Under the pieces are notes generated by a model that worked only from the letters and a program-made list of their open reading frames with translations, did no database searches and had not been told where the DNA came from. A DNA stretch of 64,000 nt, taken from positions 558,001 through 622,000 of the forward strand of contig JBOHNL010000005.1 of the NCBI GenBank assembly GCA_050730655.1. Direction: 5' to 3'. The stretch is from JAFEBO01 sp050730655. Lineage in GTDB: Bacteria; Planctomycetota; Phycisphaerae; Phycisphaerales; UBA1924. Below, piece after piece: positions 35,901 through 44,370 of this stretch (the stretch's first letter is position 1; the number at the start of each line of letters is the position of its first letter). The position numbers and the translations under genes were made by a program.

Positions 35901-36408
35901 TCCTCACTCCTTCGCAAGTTCCCCGCGCAGCGCTTCGCCAAGGCACCCCACCCAATTGGGGATTGGACCTGACTTCGAATGTCGCACCGTGCAAGCGTAC
36001 TTGCGGGGAATTGGCGGGCGGGCCGTTCGGAAGTATGAAGATTGTGCGAACCGACGGGGGCGCGACACGGCCGTATTTTTTCGGACCCGGAGAGGAGGAC
36101 GAACATGCATCAAAACCGCCGTCTCGCTCGGAACGTCACGGGCGTCGGGCGACAGGATGGCACGTCTTCAGCCTGAAAGGCTTGCAGATTCGAGCCGTGG
36201 GTGGAGCGAGGTCTTCCGAGCGACACCCACGGAAAGGTCCACAAGACACCGCACTCTGAAGGAGTGCAAGATTCTTCGTTCTGTGCTGGAAATGCCGTCC
36301 CAAACACGCCCCGTCCCAAAGCGCTTGATCCACAAACCTCGGATGGAGCGGGAGGGTGGGGTTTCATGGGATGGCTGCCGCGGCAGGTGTTTTTGATAGG
36401 ATCGAGGG
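35901..36408. other. intergenic region with hairpin-rich repeat
   Basis: About 510 bases between divergent genes. It contains the GTGGGTGGAGCGAG element (36170-36267). The remainder shows no coding frame. Promoters for both flanking genes should lie here. Confidence 0.6.
36170..36267 (+). repeat. GTGGGTGGAGCGAG element, copy 1, three hairpins
   Basis: Three stem-loops in order: AGCC-TGAAA-GGCT (36170-36182), CCGTGGGTG / CACCCACGG (36195-36203 and 36224-36232), and GCACTC-TGAAG-GAGTGC (36251-36267). Inverted copy at 48770-48868. Confidence 0.7.
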
Positions 36409-37812
36409 ATGATGAAGAAATGGTGTGTCGTGCTGGCCGGGGTGGGGCTGGCCTCGGGGATCGCGTGCGCGCAGGAGAAGGCGACGGCCTTTGTCGGCGC
36501 GAAAGTGATTCCGATTCAGAGCGCCGGGAATGCCGCGGCAGAGATCGAGCGCGGCGTCGTCATCGTGAAAGACGGCAAGATCGTCTCGATCGCGCCGCTC
36601 GAGAAGGATGCGCAGTACAAGGCACCCGATGGAACGACCGTCATCGACTGCAAGGACAAAGTGATCATGCCCGGCATCATCGACACGCACAGCCACGTCG
36701 GCGGCATCGGCGGCGCGGACGGAAGCGGAACGATGCAGCCAAGCGTGCGGATTTCGGATTCGCTGAATCCGTTTGATTCCGGCTTTCGGCGCGTGGTGGC
36801 GGGTGGGCTCACGACGATCAACGTCATGCCAGGGTCGGGGCACCTGATGGGCGGCCAGACTATCTATATGAAGATGCGGATGAAGGATGGCAAGCCGGCG
36901 CATCGCATGGAGGACCTGGCGATCGGCTTTGATGAGAGCGGATCAGTCTTGGGCGGCATGAAGATGGCGAACGGGACCAACCCGATGCGGGAGCCGCCGT
37001 TCTCCGGCACGCGTGGCAAGGCCGCGGCGATCGTGCGCGAGCAATACATCAAGGCGCAGGAGTACGCCGTCAAGGTCAAGGAATACGAAGACAAACTCGC
37101 CAAGGCGAAAGCAGACGGAAAGAGCGAAGACGAGATCAGCAAGATCAAGCCCCCCGCGCGCGATCTCGGGTACGAGGCGATGGACGAGGTCTTGAGCGGC
37201 AAGCGCATCGTGCAGCATCACACCCACCGCGCCGATGACATCGCAACCGTGATGAGGCTGAGCAAGGAATTCGGATTCCGCGTTGTGCTCCACCACGTGA
37301 GCGAGGCATGGAAAATCGCGGACGAGATCGCCGCGGCACAAAAGGACGGAAAAGTGCTCGGCTGCAGCGTGATCGTCGTCGATTCGCCCGGCGGCAAGCT
37401 CGAAGCCGCAGACATGAGCATGGAAACCGCCGCAATCCTCGAGAAGGCGGGCGTCCGCGTCGCCTTCCACACCGACGACTGGATCACGGATTCAAGGCTC
37501 TTCCTGCGTTCCGCCGCACTCGGCGTGCGCGCCGGAATGACACGCGCCGGCGCTCTCCGCGCCATGACTCTGAGCGGCGCCGAGATGATGGACCTCCAAA
37601 AACGAATCGGCAGCCTGGAGCCCGGTAAGGATGCAGATCTGGTCGTCCTCTCCGGCGATCCGCTCAGCGTCTACACGCATGTCGAGCAGACATGGGTCGA
37701 AGGCAACAAAGTCTTTGATCGCTCCGATGCAGACGACCTGCTCCACGCCGTCGGCGGCATGGGAGCCGGCCGAGATCAGGAGCCATACTTCTGCTGCTTC
37801 GGAAACAACTGA
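36409..37812 (+). CDS. secreted amidohydrolase-family protein (metal site intact)
   Basis: 467 residues. Signal peptide (WCVVLAGVGLASGIACA), a composite beta-sandwich (VVIVKDGKIVSIAPLE), then the TIM barrel beginning MPGIIDTHSHVG with the H94-x-H96 metal motif, RIVQHHTHRADDIATVM, VVLHHVSEAW, VAFHTDDW and the closing AGALRAMTLSGAEMMDL and GSLEPGKDADLVVLSGDPLS. Typical of the imidazolonepropionase-like amidohydrolases; substrate unknown. An acidic-basic insert (KEYEDKLAKAKADGKSEDEI) is inserted in the barrel. A paralogue follows on the same strand. Confidence 0.9.
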   Translation: MMKKWCVVLAGVGLASGIACAQEKATAFVGAKVIPIQSAGNAAAEIERGVVIVKDGKIVSIAPLEKDAQYKAPDGTTVIDCKDKVIMPGIIDTHSHVGGIGGADGSGTMQPSVRISDSLNPFDSGFRRVVAGGLTTINVMPGSGHLMGGQTIYMKMRMKDGKPAHRMEDLAIGFDESGSVLGGMKMANGTNPMREPPFSGTRGKAAAIVREQYIKAQEYAVKVKEYEDKLAKAKADGKSEDEISKIKPPARDLGYEAMDEVLSGKRIVQHHTHRADDIATVMRLSKEFGFRVVLHHVSEAWKIADEIAAAQKDGKVLGCSVIVVDSPGGKLEAADMSMETAAILEKAGVRVAFHTDDWITDSRLFLRSAALGVRAGMTRAGALRAMTLSGAEMMDLQKRIGSLEPGKDADLVVLSGDPLSVYTHVEQTWVEGNKVFDRSDADDLLHAVGGMGAGRDQEPYFCCFGNN

Positions 37813-37896
37813 GCCCAGGAAACTTCATCGCGTACCACGCGATGAACACGCAAGATGCGAAGGCGTGGGTAAAAGCAAGAGAAGTTCAACGACTTG

Positions 37897-37923
37897 CCGT
37901 ACGAGCCCGAACGCAGTGAAGGG
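37897..37923 (+). repeat. TACGAGCCCGA dispersed repeat, copy 2
   Basis: Same 27 bases as copy 1 at 34992-35018, here in the gap between the two amidohydrolase genes. Confidence 0.8.
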
Positions 37924-37968
37924 TTTCGGCCAGAATCCTCAACAACGATTGACGTGAAGCGAGATTCC

Positions 37969-39285
37969 ATGACGAGTTTAAAGTCGAGTTCAAAGATCGG
38001 TGTGATGCTGGGCCTGTTCCTCTGTGCGGGCCTCGCGCTTGCCCAGAATTTGGTCGTGAAAGGCAAGACCGTCTACACGATGGCCCAAGGCGGAGCAACT
38101 GCCGCTATCACCGATGGCGTCGTCGTCATCAAAGACGGCAAGATTGCAGCGGTTGGCAAGGCCGCAGAAATCAAACTTCCCGACGGCGTCAAAGTCATCG
38201 AAGCAACCGTCGTCACCCCCGGCCTGGTTGATGCCCGCGGCACAGTCGGCGTCTCGGGTTTGTTCAACACCAAGCACGACTCCGATCAACTTGAACGTTC
38301 CTCGCCGATCCAACCCGAGATGCGCGCGATCGACGCCTACAACCCGCTCGATCGACTCGTCGACTGGGTGCGCAGTTTCGGTGTGACGACCGTCAATACC
38401 GGCAACGCGCCGGGTGAACTAATCAGCGGCCAAACAATCGTTGTGAAGACAACGGGCAAGACCGCTGACGAGGCCCTCATTCTTTCGCCATCAATGGTGA
38501 CCGCGACGATCGGTCCGGGCGCGATTGAATCCGGCAACAAAGCCCCCGGCACCCGCGGCAAGCAGGTCGCCATGCTGCGCGAAGAACTCATCAAAGCCAA
38601 GGAATACGGCGAGAAGCGCAAAGCCGCAGAAGCGAAGAAAAAAGCCGGCGCCGAAAAGAAAGACGAACCCAAGGACGACAGCAAAGAAGAAGGAAAGGGT
38701 GGGGGTGGGGGTGGGGGCGACTCGCGCAACCTGAAACTCGAAATGCTCTGCGACGTGCTCGATGGAAAAGTGCCGCTGACCGTAACCGTGAACCGTTCGC
38801 AAGACATCGAAAGCGCGCTGCGCGTCCAAAAAGAATTCGGCTTCAAGCTGATCCTCGACATGGCCGCCGAGAGCTTCCTCGTCGTCGATCAGCTCGCCAA
38901 AGCAAAGGTTCCCGTGATCCTGCACCCAACCATGTACCGCGCCGTAGGCGAAACCGAAAACCTGAGCATGGCGACCGCCGCCAACCTCAAAAAAGCCGGC
39001 GTCCAGTTCGCAATCCAAAGCGGCTACGAGGGCTACGTCCCCAAAACCCGCGTCATCCTCTTCGAAGCCGCCATCGCCGCCGCAAACGGCCTCAAATTCG
39101 AAGACGCCCTCGCCAGCATCACCATCGACGCCGCCAAAATCATCGGCGTCGACACCCGCGTCGGCAGCCTCGAAGTGGGGAAGGACGGTGACGTCGCAAT
39201 GTACGACGGCGACCCGTTTGAGTACACAAACCACTGTGTCGGGACTGTTATTGACGGGAAGGTCGTCAGCTCAGAGAAAAAGTAG
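37969..39285 (+). CDS. secreted amidohydrolase-like protein lacking the HxH motif
   Basis: 438 residues, paralogue of the upstream amidohydrolase. Signal peptide (IGVMLGLFLCAGLALA), VVVIKDGKIAAVG, then PGLVDARGTVGVSG where the family has D-x-H-x-H: both histidines are replaced (R90 and T92). GATRGKQVAMLREELIKAKE-type alignment and the end GVDTRVGSLEVGKDGDVAMY are retained. A Lys/Glu-rich linker with seven consecutive Gly (GKGGGGGGGDSR) sits at about 215-258. Without the metal ligands it is probably catalytically inactive and may partner the upstream enzyme. ATG 37969 chosen for the signal peptide. Confidence 0.85.
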   Translation: MTSLKSSSKIGVMLGLFLCAGLALAQNLVVKGKTVYTMAQGGATAAITDGVVVIKDGKIAAVGKAAEIKLPDGVKVIEATVVTPGLVDARGTVGVSGLFNTKHDSDQLERSSPIQPEMRAIDAYNPLDRLVDWVRSFGVTTVNTGNAPGELISGQTIVVKTTGKTADEALILSPSMVTATIGPGAIESGNKAPGTRGKQVAMLREELIKAKEYGEKRKAAEAKKKAGAEKKDEPKDDSKEEGKGGGGGGGDSRNLKLEMLCDVLDGKVPLTVTVNRSQDIESALRVQKEFGFKLILDMAAESFLVVDQLAKAKVPVILHPTMYRAVGETENLSMATAANLKKAGVQFAIQSGYEGYVPKTRVILFEAAIAAANGLKFEDALASITIDAAKIIGVDTRVGSLEVGKDGDVAMYDGDPFEYTNHCVGTVIDGKVVSSEKK

Positions 39286-39516
39286 ACCTGGCGTCAGACT
39301 TTGCGAAGCCTTTACACTTCGCAAGCGCCTGCGAAAGACAGACTTATGGCGCGGCCCAGCGGAGATGTTCACAGGAGACTTCGGCTCAAGGAAACAACCC
39401 CCAAGAAACGATAAACTGGGTCCCCGACCAAGAGGTCTCTCAGGGTCGGGCGGAGTTGAGAGAACCGCGAGGCGAGAGAGAAACGCTCGCGACGAAATTC
39501 GTGAGAGACAAGAAAT

Positions 39517-39547
39517 GAGTCGCTGAGAGGCGGCTCTTTTCGTTTTT
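39517..39547 (+). terminator. intrinsic terminator after the amidohydrolase pair
   Basis: Stem GAGTCGC / GCGGCTC (one G-U pair), loop TGAGAG, followed by TTTTCGTTTTT. About 230 bases after the second amidohydrolase stop. Confidence 0.8.
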
Positions 39548-39563
39548 GGGGAAGAGAGACAGT

Positions 39564-39600
39564 TCAACACGGAGTACCACGGAGGAAGACACGGAGAAAG
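39564..39600. repeat. ACCACGGAGG dispersed repeat, copy b
   Basis: CAACACGGAGTACCACGGAG then GAAGACACGGAGAAAG, placed between two converging terminators. Confidence 0.8.
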
Positions 39601-39611
39601 GCAGAGAGAGT

Positions 39612-39644
39612 CAAAATGAAAAGGAGCCTTCTGACGAAGGCTCC
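39612..39644 (-). terminator. intrinsic terminator of the endonuclease gene
   Basis: A perfect 9-bp stem GGAGCCTTC / GAAGGCTCC with a 4-base loop; on the minus strand it is followed by TTTTCATTTTGA. Only 27 bases past the stop of the 39672-41429 gene. Confidence 0.9.
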
Positions 39645-39671
39645 GGTGTGGAGGTTGGTTGTGGGTGTTGG

Positions 39672-41429
39672 TTACGGGCAGAGGAAGGCGTCGTAGGCGG
39701 CGGCGAACTGGACGAAGTCGGTGTCGTCGACGACAGCGTCGTTGTTCAGGTCGGCGGGGCAGCCGGCGGGCATGGTTGGACTGGCGCAGTCGAAGGTGTC
39801 GTAGGCAGAGGCGAAGAAAACGAAGTCCGAGTCATCGACCACGCTGTCGTTGTTGAGGTCGCCGGGGCAGGATTGGATGATTGTGCCGCGGATGGTGAGG
39901 AAGAGGGTTGACGCTGTTGCGGCGCCGGGAAGATTGGCGTCGCTGGTCTGAATCGTGTAGATGACCTGATAGATGCCGGCGGGCTGGGCGCTGTCGAGCG
40001 TCACAACTCCGATGGCGGCGGAACTTTCCGGGATGCCGCTGGTGGGTGCGATGGAAGTAGAGATGATGGAAGTGGCGTCGGCGGGAGAGCCGGATGCGGC
40101 GATCGAATCGATGTCGAGACCGGCGGTGAGGCCGATTGTTGATGCGCGATTGAAGACGGCTGCGGGGAGCGCGTGGATGCCGGAGTTGCGATTGATCGTG
40201 CCGAAGTCGATGGTCTGTGTTGTGAATGATGCGGAAGCGGCGAGCGACGGCGCGGCGTGATCGAGGATGAGGGCGGAAACGTTGATGGTGTCGTCGCCAT
40301 CGGCGAGGCCTTGACCTGTGCCGCCGGTGGTGAGATCGGTGTTGTGGATACTGACGGAACCGGAGTAGGAACCGATGCTGGAAGTTACGACACCGACGCT
40401 GAGAGCGCGTGATTGCGGGTTGTATGCGAAGGCTTGGCGGGGGCCGGCCTGGGGGCAGGTGACATCGCCGGCGATTGCGATTTCGTAGGTGGTGGGAGTT
40501 GAACCCGACTTGTTGAGCGTGATGTTCTGCGTGCTGAAGCTCGGCGCGCCGGTGATCACGGGTCCGAAGGTGAGATTTTGGACTGAAGAGCCGTTGGCGT
40601 TTGGTGCGCCGCCGACGTAGAGCGTTGAGTTGTTGGGCTGCGTTCCCCAGATGGCCCAGACCCATTCTGGATGATCGACGAAAGCGTTGCGGTTGTTCTG
40701 GTAGTAGTAGTGATTCCCCGGTTCGGCGTAGACAGCCTGATTGCGGCGGCGCTCGCGCTCATCGACGGGGTAGGCGTAGTGCCACTGGAGCAGGTACGAG
40801 AGCTTGCCCATCTTGGAAATGCCGGAGCCGAAGCCGGAGTCGGCGAGAACGAAGGTGCCGGTCGTGATTGAACCTGCCGGATCGCCGTAGCGCGTCGCGG
40901 CGTAGAAGATCGCACGGGCGGCTTCGCCTCGATAGTTGATGGTTGTGCCGGGCTGATTGGGATCGAACGAGCCGACGTCGGAGCCGTAGGGCTTGTTGCT
41001 GCGAGCGCCGTTGACGGCGGGGTTGGAGGGACGGAGCATGTGCAGATCGCTGTACTGCGGCGCGGTGGTGACGGTGTTGCCGAGGCTTTGAGGCCAGGTA
41101 TGTTCGCGATTCCAGGAGACTCCGCTATCCCAGAGACTGGGAATGGAGGCGCCGGTATAGAACAGAATGATGTTGTCAGCATTGAGAATGTCGCGATCGA
41201 TGATTGGAAGCGCAAAGCGAGCCGAGCCGTAATCGCGGGAGATAAAGCCGGCGCTGATGGCAGTTCGGATGGTGGACTTGAGCGTGGCGCCTGTGCCGTT
41301 GACCCCGTTGTAGTAATCCACGGGCGGGTCGTAGGGATCGGCGAGCGCAGACAATCCGAGAGCGGATGCGGCGAGAGCCGCGACGAGCGAGGCCACGCGA
41401 AACTTTGAGTTCGGATGAGCGTGATGCAT
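39672..41429 (-). CDS. secreted endonuclease I-family nuclease with double dockerin
   Basis: 585 residues. Signal peptide (VASLVAALAASALGLSALA), then an endonuclease I/extracellular nuclease domain (about 35-265) with the catalytic NREHTWPQS motif (107-115), SDLHMLRPSN (127-136) and the closing NAFVDHPEWVWAIWG. Two immunoglobulin-like beta regions follow (about 270-510), then two dockerin repeats, GDLNNDSVVDDSDFVFFASA and ADLNNDAVVDDTDFVQFAAA, ending FLCP. It should cut extracellular DNA or RNA, for nutrient use or matrix remodelling, and be attached to the surface or a complex through the dockerin. It has its own terminator. Confidence 0.93.
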   Translation of the reverse strand: MHHAHPNSKFRVASLVAALAASALGLSALADPYDPPVDYYNGVNGTGATLKSTIRTAISAGFISRDYGSARFALPIIDRDILNADNIILFYTGASIPSLWDSGVSWNREHTWPQSLGNTVTTAPQYSDLHMLRPSNPAVNGARSNKPYGSDVGSFDPNQPGTTINYRGEAARAIFYAATRYGDPAGSITTGTFVLADSGFGSGISKMGKLSYLLQWHYAYPVDERERRRNQAVYAEPGNHYYYQNNRNAFVDHPEWVWAIWGTQPNNSTLYVGGAPNANGSSVQNLTFGPVITGAPSFSTQNITLNKSGSTPTTYEIAIAGDVTCPQAGPRQAFAYNPQSRALSVGVVTSSIGSYSGSVSIHNTDLTTGGTGQGLADGDDTINVSALILDHAAPSLAASASFTTQTIDFGTINRNSGIHALPAAVFNRASTIGLTAGLDIDSIAASGSPADATSIISTSIAPTSGIPESSAAIGVVTLDSAQPAGIYQVIYTIQTSDANLPGAATASTLFLTIRGTIIQSCPGDLNNDSVVDDSDFVFFASAYDTFDCASPTMPAGCPADLNNDAVVDDTDFVQFAAAYDAFLCP

Positions 41430-41471
41430 GGAAGGCTTTTTCTTTCTTGAATTGGGGGTGCCGAAGCGCGG

Positions 41472-41512
41472 GCGAGAAAGAAGACCGCCCCGGGCGCGAA
41501 CGCCCGGGGCGG
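41472..41512 (-). terminator. GC-rich hairpin after PEP-CTERM gene
   Basis: A perfect 12-bp stem CCGCCCCGGGCG / CGCCCGGGGCGG with loop CGAA. On the minus strand a pyrimidine tract TCTTCTTTCTCG follows. It lies 80 bases past the stop of the 41594-42256 gene and before the endonuclease start. Confidence 0.7.
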
Positions 41513-41593
41513 AGAGTGGTCAGTGAACGAACCGCCAAGAACGTACTGACCGAAGCGAACCCAACAAGGGACGCTTCAGGAACGGATCAGGAA

Positions 41594-42256
41594 TTAGTTG
41601 CGACGACGACGGCCGGCAACGATGCCGCCGAGGCCGAGGAGCGCCATCGCGCCGGGGGCCGGAACGAGATCGCCCTGAACGACGAGGTTGTCAAAGCGCT
41701 GGTTGCCACTGGCCGAGCTGGCGCCGGCGGAGACGATGCGGAAGAAAACGTTGGCCTTGTTCGCAAGTGCTGCGTTGCCGAACGTGAAGAAGTAGTCGCT
41801 GGTGATGATGCTGGCGCCGGCGAAGCCCGGGCTGGAAGCGCCGGGGGTGATGCTGCCGAGGTTGATGAAGTTCGAACCGTCGAGCGAGTACTGCGCCGTT
41901 GCGGTCGCGCCGCCGGTGGCGGTGCGCTGCGAGGCGAAGGAGAAGGCGATGTTCGAGTAGTTGAGCGTGCTGAGCGAGAAGGTCATCGAACCGCCACCGG
42001 TGCCGACGATGGCGATGGCGTTCATGCCGGACTGGCTGCTCGGGCTGCCGGGGGGCGAATTGCTGCCGGGCATTCCGAGGGTGGTGCCGCCGAAGAACGA
42101 CGTCGTGCCGACGGCGTTGATCGCGGTGCCGCTGCCGGCGGTTGCGGTCACGGAGCTGTCGTTGAAGCCGTAGTGCGTGAGGACCACAGCAGCGTTAGCG
42201 GCCGTGGAAACAGCGGTGCCGGCCACGAGGGCCAGCGCGAACATGGAAGTCTTCAT
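41594..42256 (-). CDS. PEP-CTERM protein, unknown
   Basis: 220 residues: signal peptide (MFALALVAGTAVSTAANA), a Gly/Ser/Thr/Ala-rich beta region with LDGSNFINLGSITPG and GNQRFDNLVVQGD, and a textbook PEP-CTERM tail VPAPGAMALLGLGGIVAGRR followed by RRN. GGAGGATTGAGAG gives a strong ribosome site. Probably exported and processed at the C-terminus by an exosortase encoded elsewhere. Confidence 0.88.
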   Translation of the reverse strand: MKTSMFALALVAGTAVSTAANAAVVLTHYGFNDSSVTATAGSGTAINAVGTTSFFGGTTLGMPGSNSPPGSPSSQSGMNAIAIVGTGGGSMTFSLSTLNYSNIAFSFASQRTATGGATATAQYSLDGSNFINLGSITPGASSPGFAGASIITSDYFFTFGNAALANKANVFFRIVSAGASSASGNQRFDNLVVQGDLVPAPGAMALLGLGGIVAGRRRRN

Positions 42257-43026
42257 CTCTCAATCCTCCAAAGAAAAACACATTCGGATGGTCGTGCGCC
42301 GCGGAATGGCGCCCCCAACAGCGGGGTGAACATCCGAGCGAAAAGATAAACATGGAGGATCAAAATGAATATCCGAATTGCGCGCAGTGTTGGCGAAGAT
42401 CGTGTCAACAAGATGAAATTGCTTTGAGATTGGGTATATCGCACGCGTGTGCGCGGGGTGCGCATCTCGTGTTTTTTGCCGCGGATTCGCGCTGTTTTTA
42501 AGAACGCGCGAAGGGCATCGGAACGAATGCGGATGCACGAGAGATTGAAAAAGCTGAAGTGCGTGCGGCGCCACGGAGCGACGAGGTTTCCGCCCGCGTG
42601 CGCCGTGATTGATGGCGCCACACGCACTTCAACGTGAGGAAGAGGAACAGGGGACGCGAAATCTACGTTGATGGGGGCGCTGGTTGTTTTTGTTTTGCGC
42701 GCATGTTGAGTCAACATTGCGCCAAGAAAGTGGGCGCGGGTGATTTGCCACAATAAGCGTGGAGGACACAAAGGGCACGAAGAAATGCAGGGAGAAGGCG
42801 GTTGAACACGGAGGTCCACCGAGAACCACGGAGGGGGAGACGGAGAAGGACTAGAGAGAACGCGGAGTGCGCGGAGTTTGGCGGAGTTGCGCGGAGGTGA
42901 AGAGTTTGAATTTGCGCGGACGTGCGATTGACCAACTGGCTGGGAGAAAGACTCGAATTTTGCGGTCGTTACGGCTTTGTGTGAACGCGCCTTTGATTCG
43001 GGTTGGATTCGGAAAGGAGTCGTGAC
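42257..43026. other. long intergenic region with dispersed repeats
   Basis: About 770 bases between a divergent pair. No open frame looks real. The right part (42760-42900) is the ACCACGGAGG family plus GCGGAG-rich units. The left part should hold the promoter of the PEP-CTERM gene, but I could not pair a -35 with a -10. Confidence 0.6.
42760..42900. repeat. ACCACGGAGG dispersed repeat, copy c, with CGCGGAG units
   Basis: Starts GTGGAGGACACAAAGGGCAC, continues with AACACGGAGGTCCACCGAG and ACCACGGAGGGGGAGACGG, and ends in units CGCGGAGTG, CGCGGAGTT, GGCGGAGTT, CGCGGAGGT. Confidence 0.7.
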
Positions 43027-44007
43027 ATGCAGATGCGCGTTCTGGGCAAGAGCAATCTGAGAGTGTCGGCGATCGGCTTTGGGTGTATGGGGCTCAGTTT
43101 CGCGTACGGCGCGCCGACGGAAAAGGAGGCAGCGGTGGCGCTCCTGCGCGCGGCGGTTGATCGGGGCGTGACGTTCTTTGACACCGCGGAGTCGTACGGG
43201 CCGTTTGCCAACGAGGAATTGGTGGGCGAAGCGCTTGGGCCGGTGCGCGATCGGGTCGTCATCGCGACGAAGTTCGGGTTCAAGGGTGGAAAGCCGGCCG
43301 ACGGATTGGACAGCCGCCCTGAGAATATTCGCGCGATGGTGGAAGCGTCGCTGAAGCGGCTGCGGACGGATCGGATTGATTTGCTTTACCAGCACCGGGT
43401 CGATCCAGAGGTGCCGATCGAAGATGTTGCGGGCGCGGTGAAGGAATTGATCGGGCAGGGGAAGGTCAAGCACTTTGGGATGTCGGAGGCGGGCGCGGGG
43501 ACGATCCGGCGTGCGCATGCGGTGCAGCAGGTGACGGCGCTGCAGAGCGAGTATTCGCTTTGGTGGAGGGAACCGGAACGGGATGTGCTGCCGGCGCTTG
43601 AAGAGTTGGGGATTGGGTTTGTTCCGTTCAGTCCGCTGGGTCGCGGGTTTTTGACGGGCGCGCTCAAGGACGCGGCGTTTGATGCGAAGGACTTTCGGAG
43701 CTCGCTGCCGCGGTTTTCGGCGGAGGCGATGAAGGCGAATCAGGCGCTGGTTGATCTGCTCGGTGAGCTTGCGGCATCTCGAAAGGCAACGCGGGCACAG
43801 ATCGCGCTGGCGTGGTTGCTTGCGAAGAAGCCGTGGATTGTGCCGATTCCGGGGACGACGAAGCTGCATCGGCTCGAGGAGAATCTGGGTGGAGCGTCGA
43901 TCGAGTTGAGTGCGCGCGATCTTGGCGAGATCGAGGCGGCGGTTGCTCGGGTGCCGATTCAGGGCGAGCGGTATACGCCTGCGCAGCAGAAGATGGTGGG
44001 GAGGTGA
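43027..44007 (+). CDS. aldo/keto reductase
   Basis: 326 residues, NADPH-dependent oxidoreductase with the AKR (beta/alpha)8 barrel: MRVLGKSNLRVSAIGFGCMG, catalytic Asp and Tyr in FFDTAESYGP, Lys in VVIATKFGF, RIDLLYQHRVDPEVPIEDV with His, KHFGMSEAG, and the cofactor-binding end IVPIPGTTKLHRLEENLG. Close to the AKR11/YajO-like branch by these blocks. AAAGGAGTCGTGAC precedes ATG 43027. Substrate unknown. A long antisense open frame over it is spurious. Confidence 0.94.
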   Translation: MQMRVLGKSNLRVSAIGFGCMGLSFAYGAPTEKEAAVALLRAAVDRGVTFFDTAESYGPFANEELVGEALGPVRDRVVIATKFGFKGGKPADGLDSRPENIRAMVEASLKRLRTDRIDLLYQHRVDPEVPIEDVAGAVKELIGQGKVKHFGMSEAGAGTIRRAHAVQQVTALQSEYSLWWREPERDVLPALEELGIGFVPFSPLGRGFLTGALKDAAFDAKDFRSSLPRFSAEAMKANQALVDLLGELAASRKATRAQIALAWLLAKKPWIVPIPGTTKLHRLEENLGGASIELSARDLGEIEAAVARVPIQGERYTPAQQKMVGR

Positions 44008-44009
44008 AC

Positions 44010-44048
44010 AAAGGGCCAAAGGGCCAAATTTTCAAATGGCCAAATGGG
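44010..44048 (+). repeat. GGCCAAAGGGCCAAA repeat, third copy
   Basis: AAAGGGCCAAAGGGCCAAAT, then a degenerate half TTTCAAATGGCCAAATGGG, directly after the aldo/keto reductase stop, the same position relative to the stop as the copy after icd. Confidence 0.75.
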
Positions 44049-44137
44049 ATAGGGTTGGGGACGGCGCTTCGGTGAGGTAGTCGCGAGCGCGCTGGGAACG
44101 GAGTGACAAATGCGTGGCTGAAGCCGGTTGGCAGATA

Positions 44138-44247
44138 AGCCCGTTGAAACGGGCTGAAATTCGACTACAAGAAAAATAGAACAAGGCGGCTGCGTTACCA
44201 CGCCTGAAGGCGTGGCCTAGGAGCGAGCAAGCCCGCTGAAGCGGGCT
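44138..44247 (+). repeat. three-hairpin REP unit U1
   Basis: Hairpin A AGCCCGTTGAAACGGGCT (44138-44155), hairpin B CCACGCCTGAAGGCGTGG (44198-44215), then CCTAGGAGCGAGCA and hairpin C AGCCCGCTGAAGCGGGCT (44230-44247). Each has a TGAA loop. A degenerate inverted C-like hairpin follows at about 44325-44341. Confidence 0.88.
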
Positions 44248-44370
44248 CGGATGCATCGGAGCAGGCGATTCAGGCGCAGGGGGCTCGATGGGCGCTTGTG
44301 AAGGTGCGGGCCAGGAGCGAATTCACTCGCTTCAGCGGGCTGGGATGCGTCGGATCGCGCTGCAGTACTA

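Noticed and set aside
12991..41429. Cellulosome gene cluster
   Set aside because: Dockerins are scattered on unrelated proteins, and there is no cohesin, scaffoldin or recognised cellulase.
41366..42349. 327-codon plus-strand open frame
   Set aside because: Antisense to the PEP-CTERM gene, Glu/Arg/Gly-rich, no domain.
42253..44019. 588-codon minus-strand open frame
   Set aside because: Arg/His/Pro-rich antisense of the aldo/keto reductase and of the repeat region; no recognisable protein.
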